Assembly (NCBI GenBank): GCA_949282845.1
Contig: CASDQF010000003.1
Location: 1 to 52,518, forward strand
Source: an uncultured Alphaproteobacteria bacterium
Lineage (GTDB): Bacteria; Pseudomonadota; Alphaproteobacteria; CAAHEQ01; UBA3637
Direction: 5' to 3'
Length of the DNA: 52,518 bases
The notes under the pieces are model-generated. The model was given only the letters and a program-made list of their open reading frames with translations, did no database searches and was not told where the DNA came from. This document shows, one piece after another, positions 43,483 to 51,881 of the stretch. Every line of letters begins with the position of its first letter. The stretch's first letter is position 1. A program made the translations under genes and the position numbers.

Positions 43483-44034
43483 ATGCAAAAAGTTTTAATC
43501 ATTAATGGACATCAAAGATTCCCTTACAATGAAGGAAAATTAAATCGAACTTTAACAAATGAAATAGCCGAATGCTTAAAAGATAAATTTGACTTAAAAA
43601 TGAGTATTCTTCAAGACGGATGGAATGTAAAAGAAGAAATACAAAAATTCCAATGGGCAGATATAATTATTTTTCAAACACCTATTTATTGGTTTTCTGT
43701 TCCTGCTCTTTTAAAACAATACTTAGAAGAAGTTTATCAATATGGCATTTTTTATAAAGGAGCAGATATTTATGGAAGTGGAGGACAACTTAAAAACAAA
43801 AAATACATGCTTTCCACAACTTGGAATGCACCGAAAGAAGTATTTAATAATCCCAATGGATTTTTTAAAAAATTATCCATCGATGACATTTTAATTGCAT
43901 TTCATAAAACACAACAATTTGTCGGCATGCAGGCACTTCCAAGTTTTTCATGTCATAATGTTGTCCATCAACCAGACATTCAAGAATACTTAAATTCTCT
44001 TAGAAAACACCTGCACTTAGTCTTTAACGTGTAA
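43483..44034 (+). CDS. mdaB: NADPH quinone reductase, MdaB-like flavodoxin fold
   Basis: A flavoprotein of 183 residues related to E. coli MdaB, which reduces quinones by two electrons and limits oxidative damage. It matches family blocks VLIINGHQRFPYNEGKLN, WADIIIFQTPIYWFSVPALLKQYLEEV, YGSGGQLKNKKYMLSTTWNAP and KTQQFVGMQALPSFSCHNV. The start at 43483 is used because AAGGAG lies 8 bases upstream; a longer frame to 43414 adds an implausible hydrophobic lead. It overlaps the convergent leucine-rich-repeat-like gene by 11 bp. Confidence 0.93.
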   Translation: MQKVLIINGHQRFPYNEGKLNRTLTNEIAECLKDKFDLKMSILQDGWNVKEEIQKFQWADIIIFQTPIYWFSVPALLKQYLEEVYQYGIFYKGADIYGSGGQLKNKKYMLSTTWNAPKEVFNNPNGFFKKLSIDDILIAFHKTQQFVGMQALPSFSCHNVVHQPDIQEYLNSLRKHLHLVFNV

Positions 44035-45064
44035 GAAATTTCCGAACATTTCTCACTAAATGTTTGACAAGAAAATGAGAGTATTTCACCTTTTTCATTG
44101 CTTTTTGATTAAGACGATGATAAGCACGATTACGCAAAGCTTGCAAGCTAGAACGATAAGTCGGCGGAACCCAATCAAAGTCCAATCTATGCAACTGAGA
44201 ACGACTGAGGCCTTCTAACAAGTTGATAGGCTTTTTACTTGAATAATAACGATTAAAGATAAAACGCTCCAAAGAAACTGAAGGATGAATACCTTTAAAG
44301 TTTTCAAAAGAAGATTGAATTGTCTCGAATTCTTTCAAAGAAAAAGGGAAAGACGCTGCAAATTTATCTGAAAGGTTCGGGCACAATACAACTTTAAGTC
44401 TTGTTAATTGCGATTGTTTAGAAAGTCCGGATAAATCTTTGAAATTTATACAATTTTCAACAGACAATTCTAGTAACGATAAGGGTAAATATACGCCGAT
44501 ATTTCCTTTTAACTCTTCAATATCCGATAAAACAAGCGATTTTAAATTCATCTTTGAAGACAATCCTTCAAGATCTAAAGAAGAAACATCTCGTATTACA
44601 AGTGCTTGTAATTTATCTGGTAAAGCATAACTGAATTTTTCCGGCAAAAAACCACGATTCCAACTTAAAAAATGTAAATCATTCTCCTTAGAAAAGCTTA
44701 TACCATTTTCTGCTCCGCAATCAAAAATATCTAATGCTTTCGTTTCTTTTGGAAGATGGGACAAAAACGGCTCTAAATTATGAATACCCATTAAATACAA
44801 AATCTCTGCCTTTGGCATTCTGATCAAACCGGTAGCTGTACCGTTTAAAAACATTTGATCAGCAAAAACATTTGACAAATCACCTATTTTGGAAAAATCA
44901 ACTCCCTCAAGTTTTAAAACACGTACATGAAAGAGTTTGTTTTTAGGAAGTTTTCTTAAATCATATCGATTTTTCTTATCTGTAAAATATAAGTTTCCTT
45001 CTTCATCTTCACGCAAACTAACTTCCACAGCTTTAGGCGCAAAGAATTTTTTTAAATTCATCAT
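44024..45064 (-). CDS. Leucine-rich-repeat-like protein, 346 residues
   Basis: A protein with irregular leucine-rich strands about every 20-24 residues (VRVLKLEGVDFSKIG, AEILYLMGIHNLEPF, TKALDIFDCGAENGI, LQALVIRDVSSLDLEG, LKSLVLSDIEELKG, LLELSVENCINFKDL, LTRLKVVLCPNLSD), so an LRR solenoid is likely. No signal peptide is seen. The C-terminal tail is very basic (KAMKKVKYSHFLVKHLVRNVRKFLTR). LRR proteins bind proteins; in a host-associated lineage an effector role is possible, but nothing around it supports that directly. Confidence 0.7.
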   Translation of the reverse strand: MMNLKKFFAPKAVEVSLREDEEGNLYFTDKKNRYDLRKLPKNKLFHVRVLKLEGVDFSKIGDLSNVFADQMFLNGTATGLIRMPKAEILYLMGIHNLEPFLSHLPKETKALDIFDCGAENGISFSKENDLHFLSWNRGFLPEKFSYALPDKLQALVIRDVSSLDLEGLSSKMNLKSLVLSDIEELKGNIGVYLPLSLLELSVENCINFKDLSGLSKQSQLTRLKVVLCPNLSDKFAASFPFSLKEFETIQSSFENFKGIHPSVSLERFIFNRYYSSKKPINLLEGLSRSQLHRLDFDWVPPTYRSSLQALRNRAYHRLNQKAMKKVKYSHFLVKHLVRNVRKFLTR

Positions 45065-45108
45065 CTTCTCCTTTGTTTAAAAAAAGAGGATAACATTTTT
45101 ACTTTTAT

Positions 45109-45137
45109 TTGTCAAGTTTTCTCTTTATTTTTATTCA
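45109..45137 (+). promoter_or_regulatory. Putative promoter of dapF
   Basis: TTGTCA at 45109-45114, a 17-base spacer and TATTCA at 45132-45137. A second possible -10 (TATCTT at 45164-45169) lies closer to the ATG, so the real start of transcription is uncertain. Confidence 0.35.
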
Positions 45138-45195
45138 TTCTTTCCGAGTATATTTTTTTATGCTATCTTAACTACTCTTTTAAAGGAGAAAGAAG

Positions 45196-46026
45196 ATGGA
45201 ATTTACAAAAATGCATGGACTTGGAAACGATTATATTTACGTTAACGCTATGAAAGAAAAAGCCCATAACTGGTCTTTATTAGCTCGTTTTTTAAGCCCT
45301 ATTCATACTGGTGTCGGAGCAGATGGACTAATTCTTATTTTGCCCTCCTCCAAAGCTGACTTTCAAATGAGAATGTTTAATGCTGATGGATCTGAAGGCG
45401 AAATGTGTGGTAATGGTATTCGTTGTGTCGGAAAATATGTTTATGACAACAAGATGACACAAAAAACCGAACTTTCTATAGAAACAAAAGCTGGTATAAA
45501 ACAACTTTTTTTAACGGTTTTGAATGGCCAGGTCCAAGAAGTGAAAGTCGATATGGGAGAACCTAAAATTGTGTCTTCAAAATTATCAATTTTGCTTCCT
45601 AATGGTAAAGAATTTGAAGGAGTTCAAATTTCTATGGGTAATCCTCATTTTGTTACCTTTGTCCCAACTTTAACAGATGAAGATGTTCTACTGTCTGGTC
45701 CATTACTTGAAAAAGCCTCTTGTTTCCCAAACAGAACAAATGTTGAGTTTGTTGAAATCATTAATCAATCTCACTTAAAAATGCGCGTTTGGGAGCGTGG
45801 AAGCGGAGAAACAATGGCCTGTGGAACAGGAGCATGTGCAACTGCTTATGCTGCAATATCAAAAGGAATTTGTTTTCCAGAAGTTAAAATTGATTTACTC
45901 GGTGGATCCCTTTTCATCAAATGGGATCCCAAAAGCAAGCATATTTTTATGACTGGACCAGCTACAACAGTTTATAAAGGATATATCAATCTGAGACAAT
46001 TTCAGCAAAATATATATCAAAGATGA
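45196..46026 (+). CDS. dapF: Diaminopimelate epimerase
   Basis: A cofactor-independent racemase that converts LL-DAP to meso-DAP, needed for lysine and peptidoglycan, 276 residues. The two catalytic cysteines are in NADGSEGEMCGNGIRC and MACGTGACATA. The N-terminal KMHGLGNDYIYV block is standard. A strong AAAGGAG site precedes the ATG. It overlaps the convergent cation-efflux gene by 10 bp. Meso-DAP peptidoglycan in this organism is thereby supported. Confidence 0.96.
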   Translation: MEFTKMHGLGNDYIYVNAMKEKAHNWSLLARFLSPIHTGVGADGLILILPSSKADFQMRMFNADGSEGEMCGNGIRCVGKYVYDNKMTQKTELSIETKAGIKQLFLTVLNGQVQEVKVDMGEPKIVSSKLSILLPNGKEFEGVQISMGNPHFVTFVPTLTDEDVLLSGPLLEKASCFPNRTNVEFVEIINQSHLKMRVWERGSGETMACGTGACATAYAAISKGICFPEVKIDLLGGSLFIKWDPKSKHIFMTGPATTVYKGYINLRQFQQNIYQR

Positions 46027-46892
46027 CAAGCTTTACAATTTTTCTTCGTCTCTAGCTGAATAGTGCAATGATGAATACCAAATTGTTTTTTTAGAACTTT
46101 TTCTACTTTTGGTATTAAAGTCAAGTCCTGACCTACGATATGGCACTCTAAAGAGACTTCACTTTCATCAATTCTCCAAACATGAATATGATGAACATCT
46201 GTCACACCTTTTATTTGAGAAAGCCTTTGCTTGATATCATAAACCTTCATGTTTTCTGGTGCAGCATTCATCAGCAAGCTCACAATTTCCGGAAAAGAAA
46301 AAAACGCCTGAAACAACATATACACTGCGATAGCTAAGGCAATTAATCCATCAACAAATGTCCAATTTAAAAATAGAACAAACACACCTGATATTATAAC
46401 GCCAATAGAACCTAAAGCATCTGCCAAATTATGAACAAAAAGCATTTTCATATTCATGTTATGTTTTGCATCATGATGAGACAACTTTGCAGTTAAACTA
46501 TCAATTAACAAAGCTAAAACAGAAACCCAAATAATAACAGAGCCATTTACTTCTTTAGGAAAAAACAATCGAACCGTTCCTTCATATAAAAGATAACAAC
46601 CAGAAACAAAAAGCAAAATTAAATTAACGAATCCCCCTATTGTTTCTGCCCTTTTAAATCCATAAGAAAAACGTTCATTTGCTTTTCTTGTTCCAATTTT
46701 ATAAGCGATAATGGCTATTAAAATAGAAAAAGCGTCACTTGTATTATGTAATGCATCTGCAATCAACGCGACACTTTGTGCATAAATACCAAAGCCTATT
46801 TCAAAGAGACTTAATAGAATATTGACAAAAAAAGCGATTAAAAGCAAAAAAATTCTTTTTGGTTCAACTGTATGCATATGAATATGAGACAT
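46017..46892 (-). CDS. Cation diffusion facilitator (ZitB/CzcD-like)
   Basis: An inner-membrane metal/proton antiporter of 291 residues, six membrane segments (about 15-210) and a cytosolic C-terminal domain (about 215-285). The metal-binding motifs DALHNTSDAFS and HNLADALGS (HxxxD pairs) are intact, and the N terminus has a short His-rich stretch (MSHIHMHT). The C terminus ends with CKACHL, a possible extra metal site. The start at 46892 is chosen because AAGGAG lies 6 bases upstream. It probably exports Zn(II) or similar. Confidence 0.92.
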   Translation of the reverse strand: MSHIHMHTVEPKRIFLLLIAFFVNILLSLFEIGFGIYAQSVALIADALHNTSDAFSILIAIIAYKIGTRKANERFSYGFKRAETIGGFVNLILLFVSGCYLLYEGTVRLFFPKEVNGSVIIWVSVLALLIDSLTAKLSHHDAKHNMNMKMLFVHNLADALGSIGVIISGVFVLFLNWTFVDGLIALAIAVYMLFQAFFSFPEIVSLLMNAAPENMKVYDIKQRLSQIKGVTDVHHIHVWRIDESEVSLECHIVGQDLTLIPKVEKVLKKQFGIHHCTIQLETKKNCKACHL

Positions 46893-46949
46893 GTTCATCT
46901 CCTTTTGTTTAAGAATATGCAAAAAATAAAGTTTCGTCAATCAAACTTT

Positions 46950-47931
46950 TTAACGAACATGAGCTGCATAAAAATTTTGCAGCTGATTAAAATGAGATTG
47001 CTGCAATTTTTTGATATAAATATCACAGGTTTCAAACATTTCTTGAGAAAAAAAGGAGATAAATGACCTTTCTTTCTTATCGTCAATTCTAAGAAATGCT
47101 GTGCTATTTTTTCATGAAGTTTTTCAGCCAAAGCTAATAATAAAGAGCTACGATAATGAAACTTTCCAAACGAAGATAAATAATAAAGAGACATATCTGG
47201 AATTGTTTTAATAAAAGAAGGATGGACTGTTCTAAAACTCAACAAAGCCTGTTTTGCATCTGAAGAAAAAGAAAAATCAGCTCTTAAATTTTTAATCGGT
47301 AAAAGATTTTCAATTTCTAAAAGAAAAGATAATTTATCTGCATCTTTTAAAATTTTAATTCCTTCTAGAGCTGTTTGTTGAGCTAAAGAATCTGCTTTAT
47401 AAAAATTTTCTATCCAAAATTGAGCATTTTTTATTGCCTCTTCTCAATTTTGTAAAACATATTCGTTTGATATTGTTAAAGGCTCAAAAATTTCTTTTAA
47501 TTTGTTTGGATTTGTTAAAATACCAATGGCATCATGAAATTCATGTAATATAATTGGAATATAAACATTTAAAGATTTTGAGGTTTTTTCTTGTTGAAGA
47601 ATAAATGCGCTTTCCAAACCATGATTTTTAAATAAAGGCATTTTATTCATTAGGGTTACCTCAATAGAAGGCCCTAAATCCATAATAAAGCAGCTTTAGC
47701 ATAATCTTTTTGAATTGTTTTCTGACGAAGAGAAAGACTGTCCTCTTTTTTTATAATTTTCTCTGCCATATGAACGGACAGCAGAGCATGCTCTAATTTA
47801 CTCTTTAAAAACTTTATGTAAAAATCATATGCTTGAAATAAATTATCTTTTCTATTTACATATTTTGGTTTAAAACTTGTTTGTAGAAAACGTATATCTT
47901 TTACTGTTAAAAGATCTGAATGAAATACCAT
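46950..47931 (-). pseudogene. Degraded gene of unknown function (in-frame stop and frameshifts)
   Basis: Three minus-strand fragments make one likely ancestral protein of about 325 residues. Fragment A (47674-47931) and B (47444-47683) overlap by ten bases in different frames, and B lacks a ribosome binding site, suggesting a frameshift near 47680. B continues in the same frame through a TGA at 47444-47446 into ...EEAIKNAQFWIENFYKAD... and LLSFRTVHPS. Near 47107-47112 (A6 on this strand) a one-base insertion would give a better frame running STAFLRIDDKKERSF to a stop at 46950-46952. TGA is used as a true stop elsewhere here, so recoding is unlikely. I do not recognise the family. Confidence 0.6.
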
Positions 47932-48053
47932 TTTATAAAACTTTCTTATAAAATTTAATCACTTAAAGAAAAAAATTATCATATTTTATCTTTTTTTCAA
48001 GCCTTCAGAAAATCATTTATTATTTAAAAAAGATAAAAAGAGCTTCAGATTTT

Positions 48054-48551
48054 TTATTCAAAAACAGCTTTTTGATAATCTGCTTCTTCTACAGGCTCCA
48101 ACCAAATTGTTTTGTTCTCTGCTCCATTTGTTTCCAAAGAAACATGAACAAACCAACTATCTGGAGCTGCTCCATGCCAGTGTTCAACATTCAATGGAAT
48201 ACGAACAACATCTCCTTTTTTTAGTAATCTTGCTGATTGCCCCTTCTCTTGATAAAAGCCCTTCCCATTCAAAACAAGTAAGATTTGACCACCTGAATGG
48301 CTATGCCAATTTGTTCTTGCTCCTGGTTCGAAAGTAACATTGGCAATCGAGGCGTGCCAAGTTTCATCATAAGGACTGAGTCGAGTTAAATAAGTTGTTC
48401 CTGTAAAAAACGCACCATATGGATTGATCTCGCCTTGTTCAAAAATTGTATCTATTTCACTTTTTTTCATTTCTTGTGCTCCTAGTGAAGATATATTCGT
48501 TATTATCAAAGAAAAACAAATAGCTAAAGTAGTTATTATTTTTTGAGACAT
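48054..48551 (-). CDS. Secreted cupin-domain protein
   Basis: A 165-residue protein with a signal peptide (about 1-25, LGAQ) and a single cupin barrel. The two motifs are NWHSHSGGQILLVLNGKGFYQEKG (G-x5-HxH-x3-4-E type with Gln for Glu) and RIPLNVEHWHGAAPDS. Small exported cupins like this are often annotated as carboxymuconolactone-decarboxylase-associated; activity unknown. A GGAGG site precedes the ATG, and TTGACT (48604-48609, minus strand) may be its -35. Confidence 0.88.
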   Translation of the reverse strand: MSQKIITTLAICFSLIITNISSLGAQEMKKSEIDTIFEQGEINPYGAFFTGTTYLTRLSPYDETWHASIANVTFEPGARTNWHSHSGGQILLVLNGKGFYQEKGQSARLLKKGDVVRIPLNVEHWHGAAPDSWFVHVSLETNGAENKTIWLEPVEEADYQKAVFE

Positions 48552-48676
48552 AGATTCCTCCTTTTTCGATTCTAAGTCAGGATAATCCTTAGAGTTAACT
48601 ATAAGTCAAGAGCATTTTATTTAAAAATTTTAATATTTAGATATTTTAAAAAATAATGAAGGATTAATTATTTAAC

Positions 48677-48703
48677 AAAAAAAAGCTACAGTAATGCAGC
48701 TTT
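48677..48703 (-). terminator. Terminator after tRNA-Glu
   Basis: On the minus strand a 9-bp stem (AAAGCTGCA with TGTAGCTTT, one G-U pair) with a 4-base loop and a run of Ts lies just beyond the tRNA 3' end. Confidence 0.75.
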
Positions 48704-48709
48704 TATACT

Positions 48710-48785
48710 TGGCGACCCCAGAGGGAGTCGAACCCTCGTTACCGCCGTGAAAGGGCGATGTCCTAGGCCTCTAGACGATGGGGTC
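48710..48785 (-). tRNA. tRNA-Glu (anticodon TTC)
   Basis: A 76-base tRNA with an encoded CCA (48710-48712). Acceptor GACCCCA pairs with TGGGGTC; anticodon loop CTTTCAC gives TTC; the T-arm has GGTTCGACTCC. The rest of 48552-48906 holds only its terminator, and I see no gene there. Confidence 0.97.
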
Positions 48786-48906
48786 ATCTATGGCTTTTTC
48801 TAAAACACGGTTATCTATACACGTCTTTTATAAAAAAAGCAAGAACTTTTTTAGAAAAATTTATAAAAAATCTTTGTTTTATTTTACTGTCACACAATAT
48901 ATTCTT

Positions 48907-49443
48907 TTATTCTAATAAAATCCCCATAAAAGCTCCAAGGATGATAAAGAAAATAGGATGCCATTTAAAACGAAACACTAATCCTAAATAACATAAGAAT
49001 AATATAATACTTATTATGATATGATAAATGCCCTGTGTCTCTTTCAACACAACAGATAAAAGCGCGACAAGAAAAATACAAATCATAACCGCAACAGCAG
49101 GTCTAAGACCATAAAAAATAGATTTAATAATTTGATTTTCCTTAAATTTATTCAAAAAACGAGAAATAACTATAATAACGAACAAAGAAGGCAATACCAA
49201 GCCAAAAGTCGCAGTAACACCCCCCAAAAATCCATGAGTCTGAATCCCAGCATAAGTTGCCATATTCACACCTAAAGGTCCAGGAGTTGATTCAGAAACA
49301 GCAATCATATTTGTTAGTTCACTCACAGAAAACCAATTAAATTTTTCAGATAGATTATATAAAAAAGGAATCGTTGCTAAACCACCACCGACTGCAAATA
49401 ATCCTACTTTAAAAAATTCCCAAAAGAGTATCAAATAAATCAT
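48907..49443 (-). CDS. chrA: Chromate transporter half-subunit (ChrA family), second of a pair
   Basis: A 178-residue membrane protein equal to one half of full-length ChrA, with five to six hydrophobic segments. The family motifs are FKVGLFAVGGGLATIPFL near the N terminus and STPGPLGVNMATYAG in the first third. Short ChrA genes usually come as adjacent pairs, as here: the ATG overlaps the upstream half's stop by four bases. The pair is thought to form a chromate or sulfate anion transporter. Confidence 0.92.
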   Translation of the reverse strand: MIYLILFWEFFKVGLFAVGGGLATIPFLYNLSEKFNWFSVSELTNMIAVSESTPGPLGVNMATYAGIQTHGFLGGVTATFGLVLPSLFVIIVISRFLNKFKENQIIKSIFYGLRPAVAVMICIFLVALLSVVLKETQGIYHIIISIILFLCYLGLVFRFKWHPIFFIILGAFMGILLE

Positions 49444-49976
49444 ACTTTTTTCCTTTTAAATCTGCTAAAAAGAACACCTAAACAACCGGCTCCAAGAACT
49501 ATTAAAATAGGAGATAATCCAAAGCAAAAGTTCGCAATAAAAGCTAAAATTAAAATACAGACAGCTCCTAAATCAACAAGGCTTTTTTTTAACATCTTAA
49601 TAATAATAGGTAAAAGCAACGCAGGAATAACAAGACGTATTCCTTTAAAAGCATGCTGAACAACAGAATTATCCCATACATAAGTCAATCCTGTGGCTAA
49701 AAGACTAATAATAATAATTGAAGGCATTACAATGCCAACCATTGTACATAAAGCACCAACTATTCCCTTAATTTTATAACCGACAAAAGTTGAAACATTG
49801 ATTGCAATAATACCAGGTGTCACTTGACCAATTGCATAATAATCCATCAATTCATCATCTGTCGTCCATCCACGACAAACAAGTTCTTTTTGAAGCATCG
49901 GCAGCATAGCATACCCACCACCAAAAGTAAAAAGTCCTATTTTAAAAAAAGACCAAAAAAGCTGAAAATAAATCAT
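49440..49976 (-). CDS. chrA: Chromate transporter half-subunit (ChrA family), first of a pair
   Basis: A 178-residue paralogue of the following gene, with FKIGLFTFGGGYAMLPML and VTPGIIAINVSTFVGYK. Its identical length and shared motif positions show an old tandem duplication. It overlaps recJ by four bases upstream and its partner by four downstream, so the three are probably translated from one mRNA. The recJ-chrA linkage has no obvious functional meaning. Confidence 0.92.
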   Translation of the reverse strand: MIYFQLFWSFFKIGLFTFGGGYAMLPMLQKELVCRGWTTDDELMDYYAIGQVTPGIIAINVSTFVGYKIKGIVGALCTMVGIVMPSIIIISLLATGLTYVWDNSVVQHAFKGIRLVIPALLLPIIIKMLKKSLVDLGAVCILILAFIANFCFGLSPILIVLGAGCLGVLFSRFKRKKV

Positions 49977-51745
49977 TCTGCAATACTCACATCCTGTATT
50001 AACAACTGAACTTTACTTCTACCATTCCAATTATCAATTCTTAAATTTCCTGCCACATGATAACGTTGCTCTTTTCCACTATTCAATAACACCTCTCCTA
50101 ACGCTGTGTTTTCAGAACGAAAAGAAACAGCATCTAAATATCCGCCGCCCTTCCCTGTAAGCTTACAAATAATGTGACCGTTCTTCGTTAGAATTGTCTT
50201 GGAAACATAAACATCCTGAATGACAAACCGAGGTTCCGGATTACCTTCTCCAAAAGGCTCTAAGATGTTTAGTTTTTCTAACAAATCTAGACTCACTCCA
50301 GATAAATTTAAAATTCCATCGATTTCTAACTCCTGCGTTTCGTTTTGAAGTGTCGCCATTCGAGGTGTGATATAGTCCATTAAAAAACTATCAAATTCAG
50401 ATAACTTATCTTTTTCCAAAGAAAAACCGGCGGCCATCGGATGTCCCCCACCTCGAGAAAGTATCCCTTTCTGCAAAGCAGTAATAACCAAACTACCTAA
50501 ATCAATCCCAGGTATTGAACGACTGGAACCTTTAACATCTTCTCCTTCTAAACTTAAGACAAAAGATGGTAAATTATAACGTTCTTTTAAACGACCTGCA
50601 ACAATACCAACGACGCCTTGATGCCACATATTCCCTTTTACAAGCAAATACGGTTTCCCTGCTGCAATGGCTGCTTTTGCTTGTTCATCCGCCTGTTCTA
50701 AAACATCTGCTTCAATTTCTCGACGCAAAATATTAAGTTCTTCTAACTCTGACGCTATTGTCTGAGCCTCTATTTCATCAAAAGTAGACAATAACCGCAT
50801 TCCCAAATCTGATTGACCGACACGACCACTTGCATTGACTCTGGGGCCTAAGATATATCCCATATGGTAGGCGCCAATTTGCTCTGAAATTCTAGCTTTT
50901 TCAGAAAGAGCCTTTAACCCAATATTGTGACCACTTTTTAATTGTTTTAGCCCTGCTTTTACTAATAGACGATTCACGCCACGTAAAGGAACAACATCAC
51001 AAACAGTTCCAAAAGCAACTAAATCAAGCCATTCTCTTAAATCAGGCTCTGGTCTGCTTTTATAAAAGCCTCTTTGACGAAGCAGTCTGTTAATTGCAAC
51101 AACGACCAAAAAAACAACTCCGACAGCAGCCATAGAATGACACGGATGATGAAGGTCTTCATCTAATCTTTTCGGATTTACAACAGCATATGCATTTGGC
51201 AAGGCTCTTTCCGGCTCATGATGATCAATAATAACAATATCTAACCCTAATTTGGTTCCATAATCAATCGGTTCAAAAGCCGTCATACCACAATCAACTG
51301 TTGCAACTAACCGAATACCATCATCATAAAATTTTTTCATTTGAATAGCATTTGGTCCATAACCATCATCTCTATCTGGAATAAAAACGCGCGTTTTTAC
51401 TCCAACACTATTTAAAAATAACTTAAGTAAAGCACTGGAAGTTGCTCCATCCACATCATAATCCCCCATAATCCCGATTTTTTCCCCTCTTTCGATAGAA
51501 TCGGCAATTCTGGCAGCCGCTTTCTCTGCATCTTTTAAAATAGAAGGATTTGGTAAATTAGCCTTTAGAGTAGGAGCTAAATAACTTTGAATAAGATCTT
51601 CTTCAACTTTTCTTGCCACAAGAACGCGAGCAATAATTTCAGGAAAGTCGAATTTTTGAATGATATGTTGAACAAGTCTTTCATCTTGATTACGATAAAC
51701 CCAACGCATTTTATTCAAAGACTTCTCAACACCTAAAACTAACAT
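49973..51745 (-). CDS. recJ: Single-stranded-DNA-specific exonuclease RecJ
   Basis: A 5'-3' exonuclease on single-stranded DNA used in repair and recombination, 590 residues. The DHH-family motifs are GDYDVDGATSS (motif I), VDCGMTAFE, IIDHHEP (the DHH motif) and HPCHSMAAVGVVF, with the C-terminal DHHA1 GGGHPMAAGF block and an OB-fold tail. A GAGGAAA site precedes the ATG. It is divergent from the gene at the right edge. Confidence 0.96.
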   Translation of the reverse strand: MLVLGVEKSLNKMRWVYRNQDERLVQHIIQKFDFPEIIARVLVARKVEEDLIQSYLAPTLKANLPNPSILKDAEKAAARIADSIERGEKIGIMGDYDVDGATSSALLKLFLNSVGVKTRVFIPDRDDGYGPNAIQMKKFYDDGIRLVATVDCGMTAFEPIDYGTKLGLDIVIIDHHEPERALPNAYAVVNPKRLDEDLHHPCHSMAAVGVVFLVVVAINRLLRQRGFYKSRPEPDLREWLDLVAFGTVCDVVPLRGVNRLLVKAGLKQLKSGHNIGLKALSEKARISEQIGAYHMGYILGPRVNASGRVGQSDLGMRLLSTFDEIEAQTIASELEELNILRREIEADVLEQADEQAKAAIAAGKPYLLVKGNMWHQGVVGIVAGRLKERYNLPSFVLSLEGEDVKGSSRSIPGIDLGSLVITALQKGILSRGGGHPMAAGFSLEKDKLSEFDSFLMDYITPRMATLQNETQELEIDGILNLSGVSLDLLEKLNILEPFGEGNPEPRFVIQDVYVSKTILTKNGHIICKLTGKGGGYLDAVSFRSENTALGEVLLNSGKEQRYHVAGNLRIDNWNGRSKVQLLIQDVSIAE

Positions 51746-51881
51746 TTTTTCCTCTTTTTCGTACTAACGCTTATAGTATAGCCATAAAGGCTTATCAATT
51801 GCAAGTTTCTTTTAAAAAGACTTGCGATTTTTTTAAGAAGTGCTAGGCTGAAAAAACGTGTTAAAAAAAAAGGAGAAAAAG

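Noticed and set aside
46937-47446. TGA read as tryptophan (alternative genetic code) in the broken gene
   Set aside because: Several intact genes here end in TGA with precise ATGA overlaps to the next gene (ybhF/ybhS, spmA/spmB, DUF4381/TerB), so TGA is a working stop.
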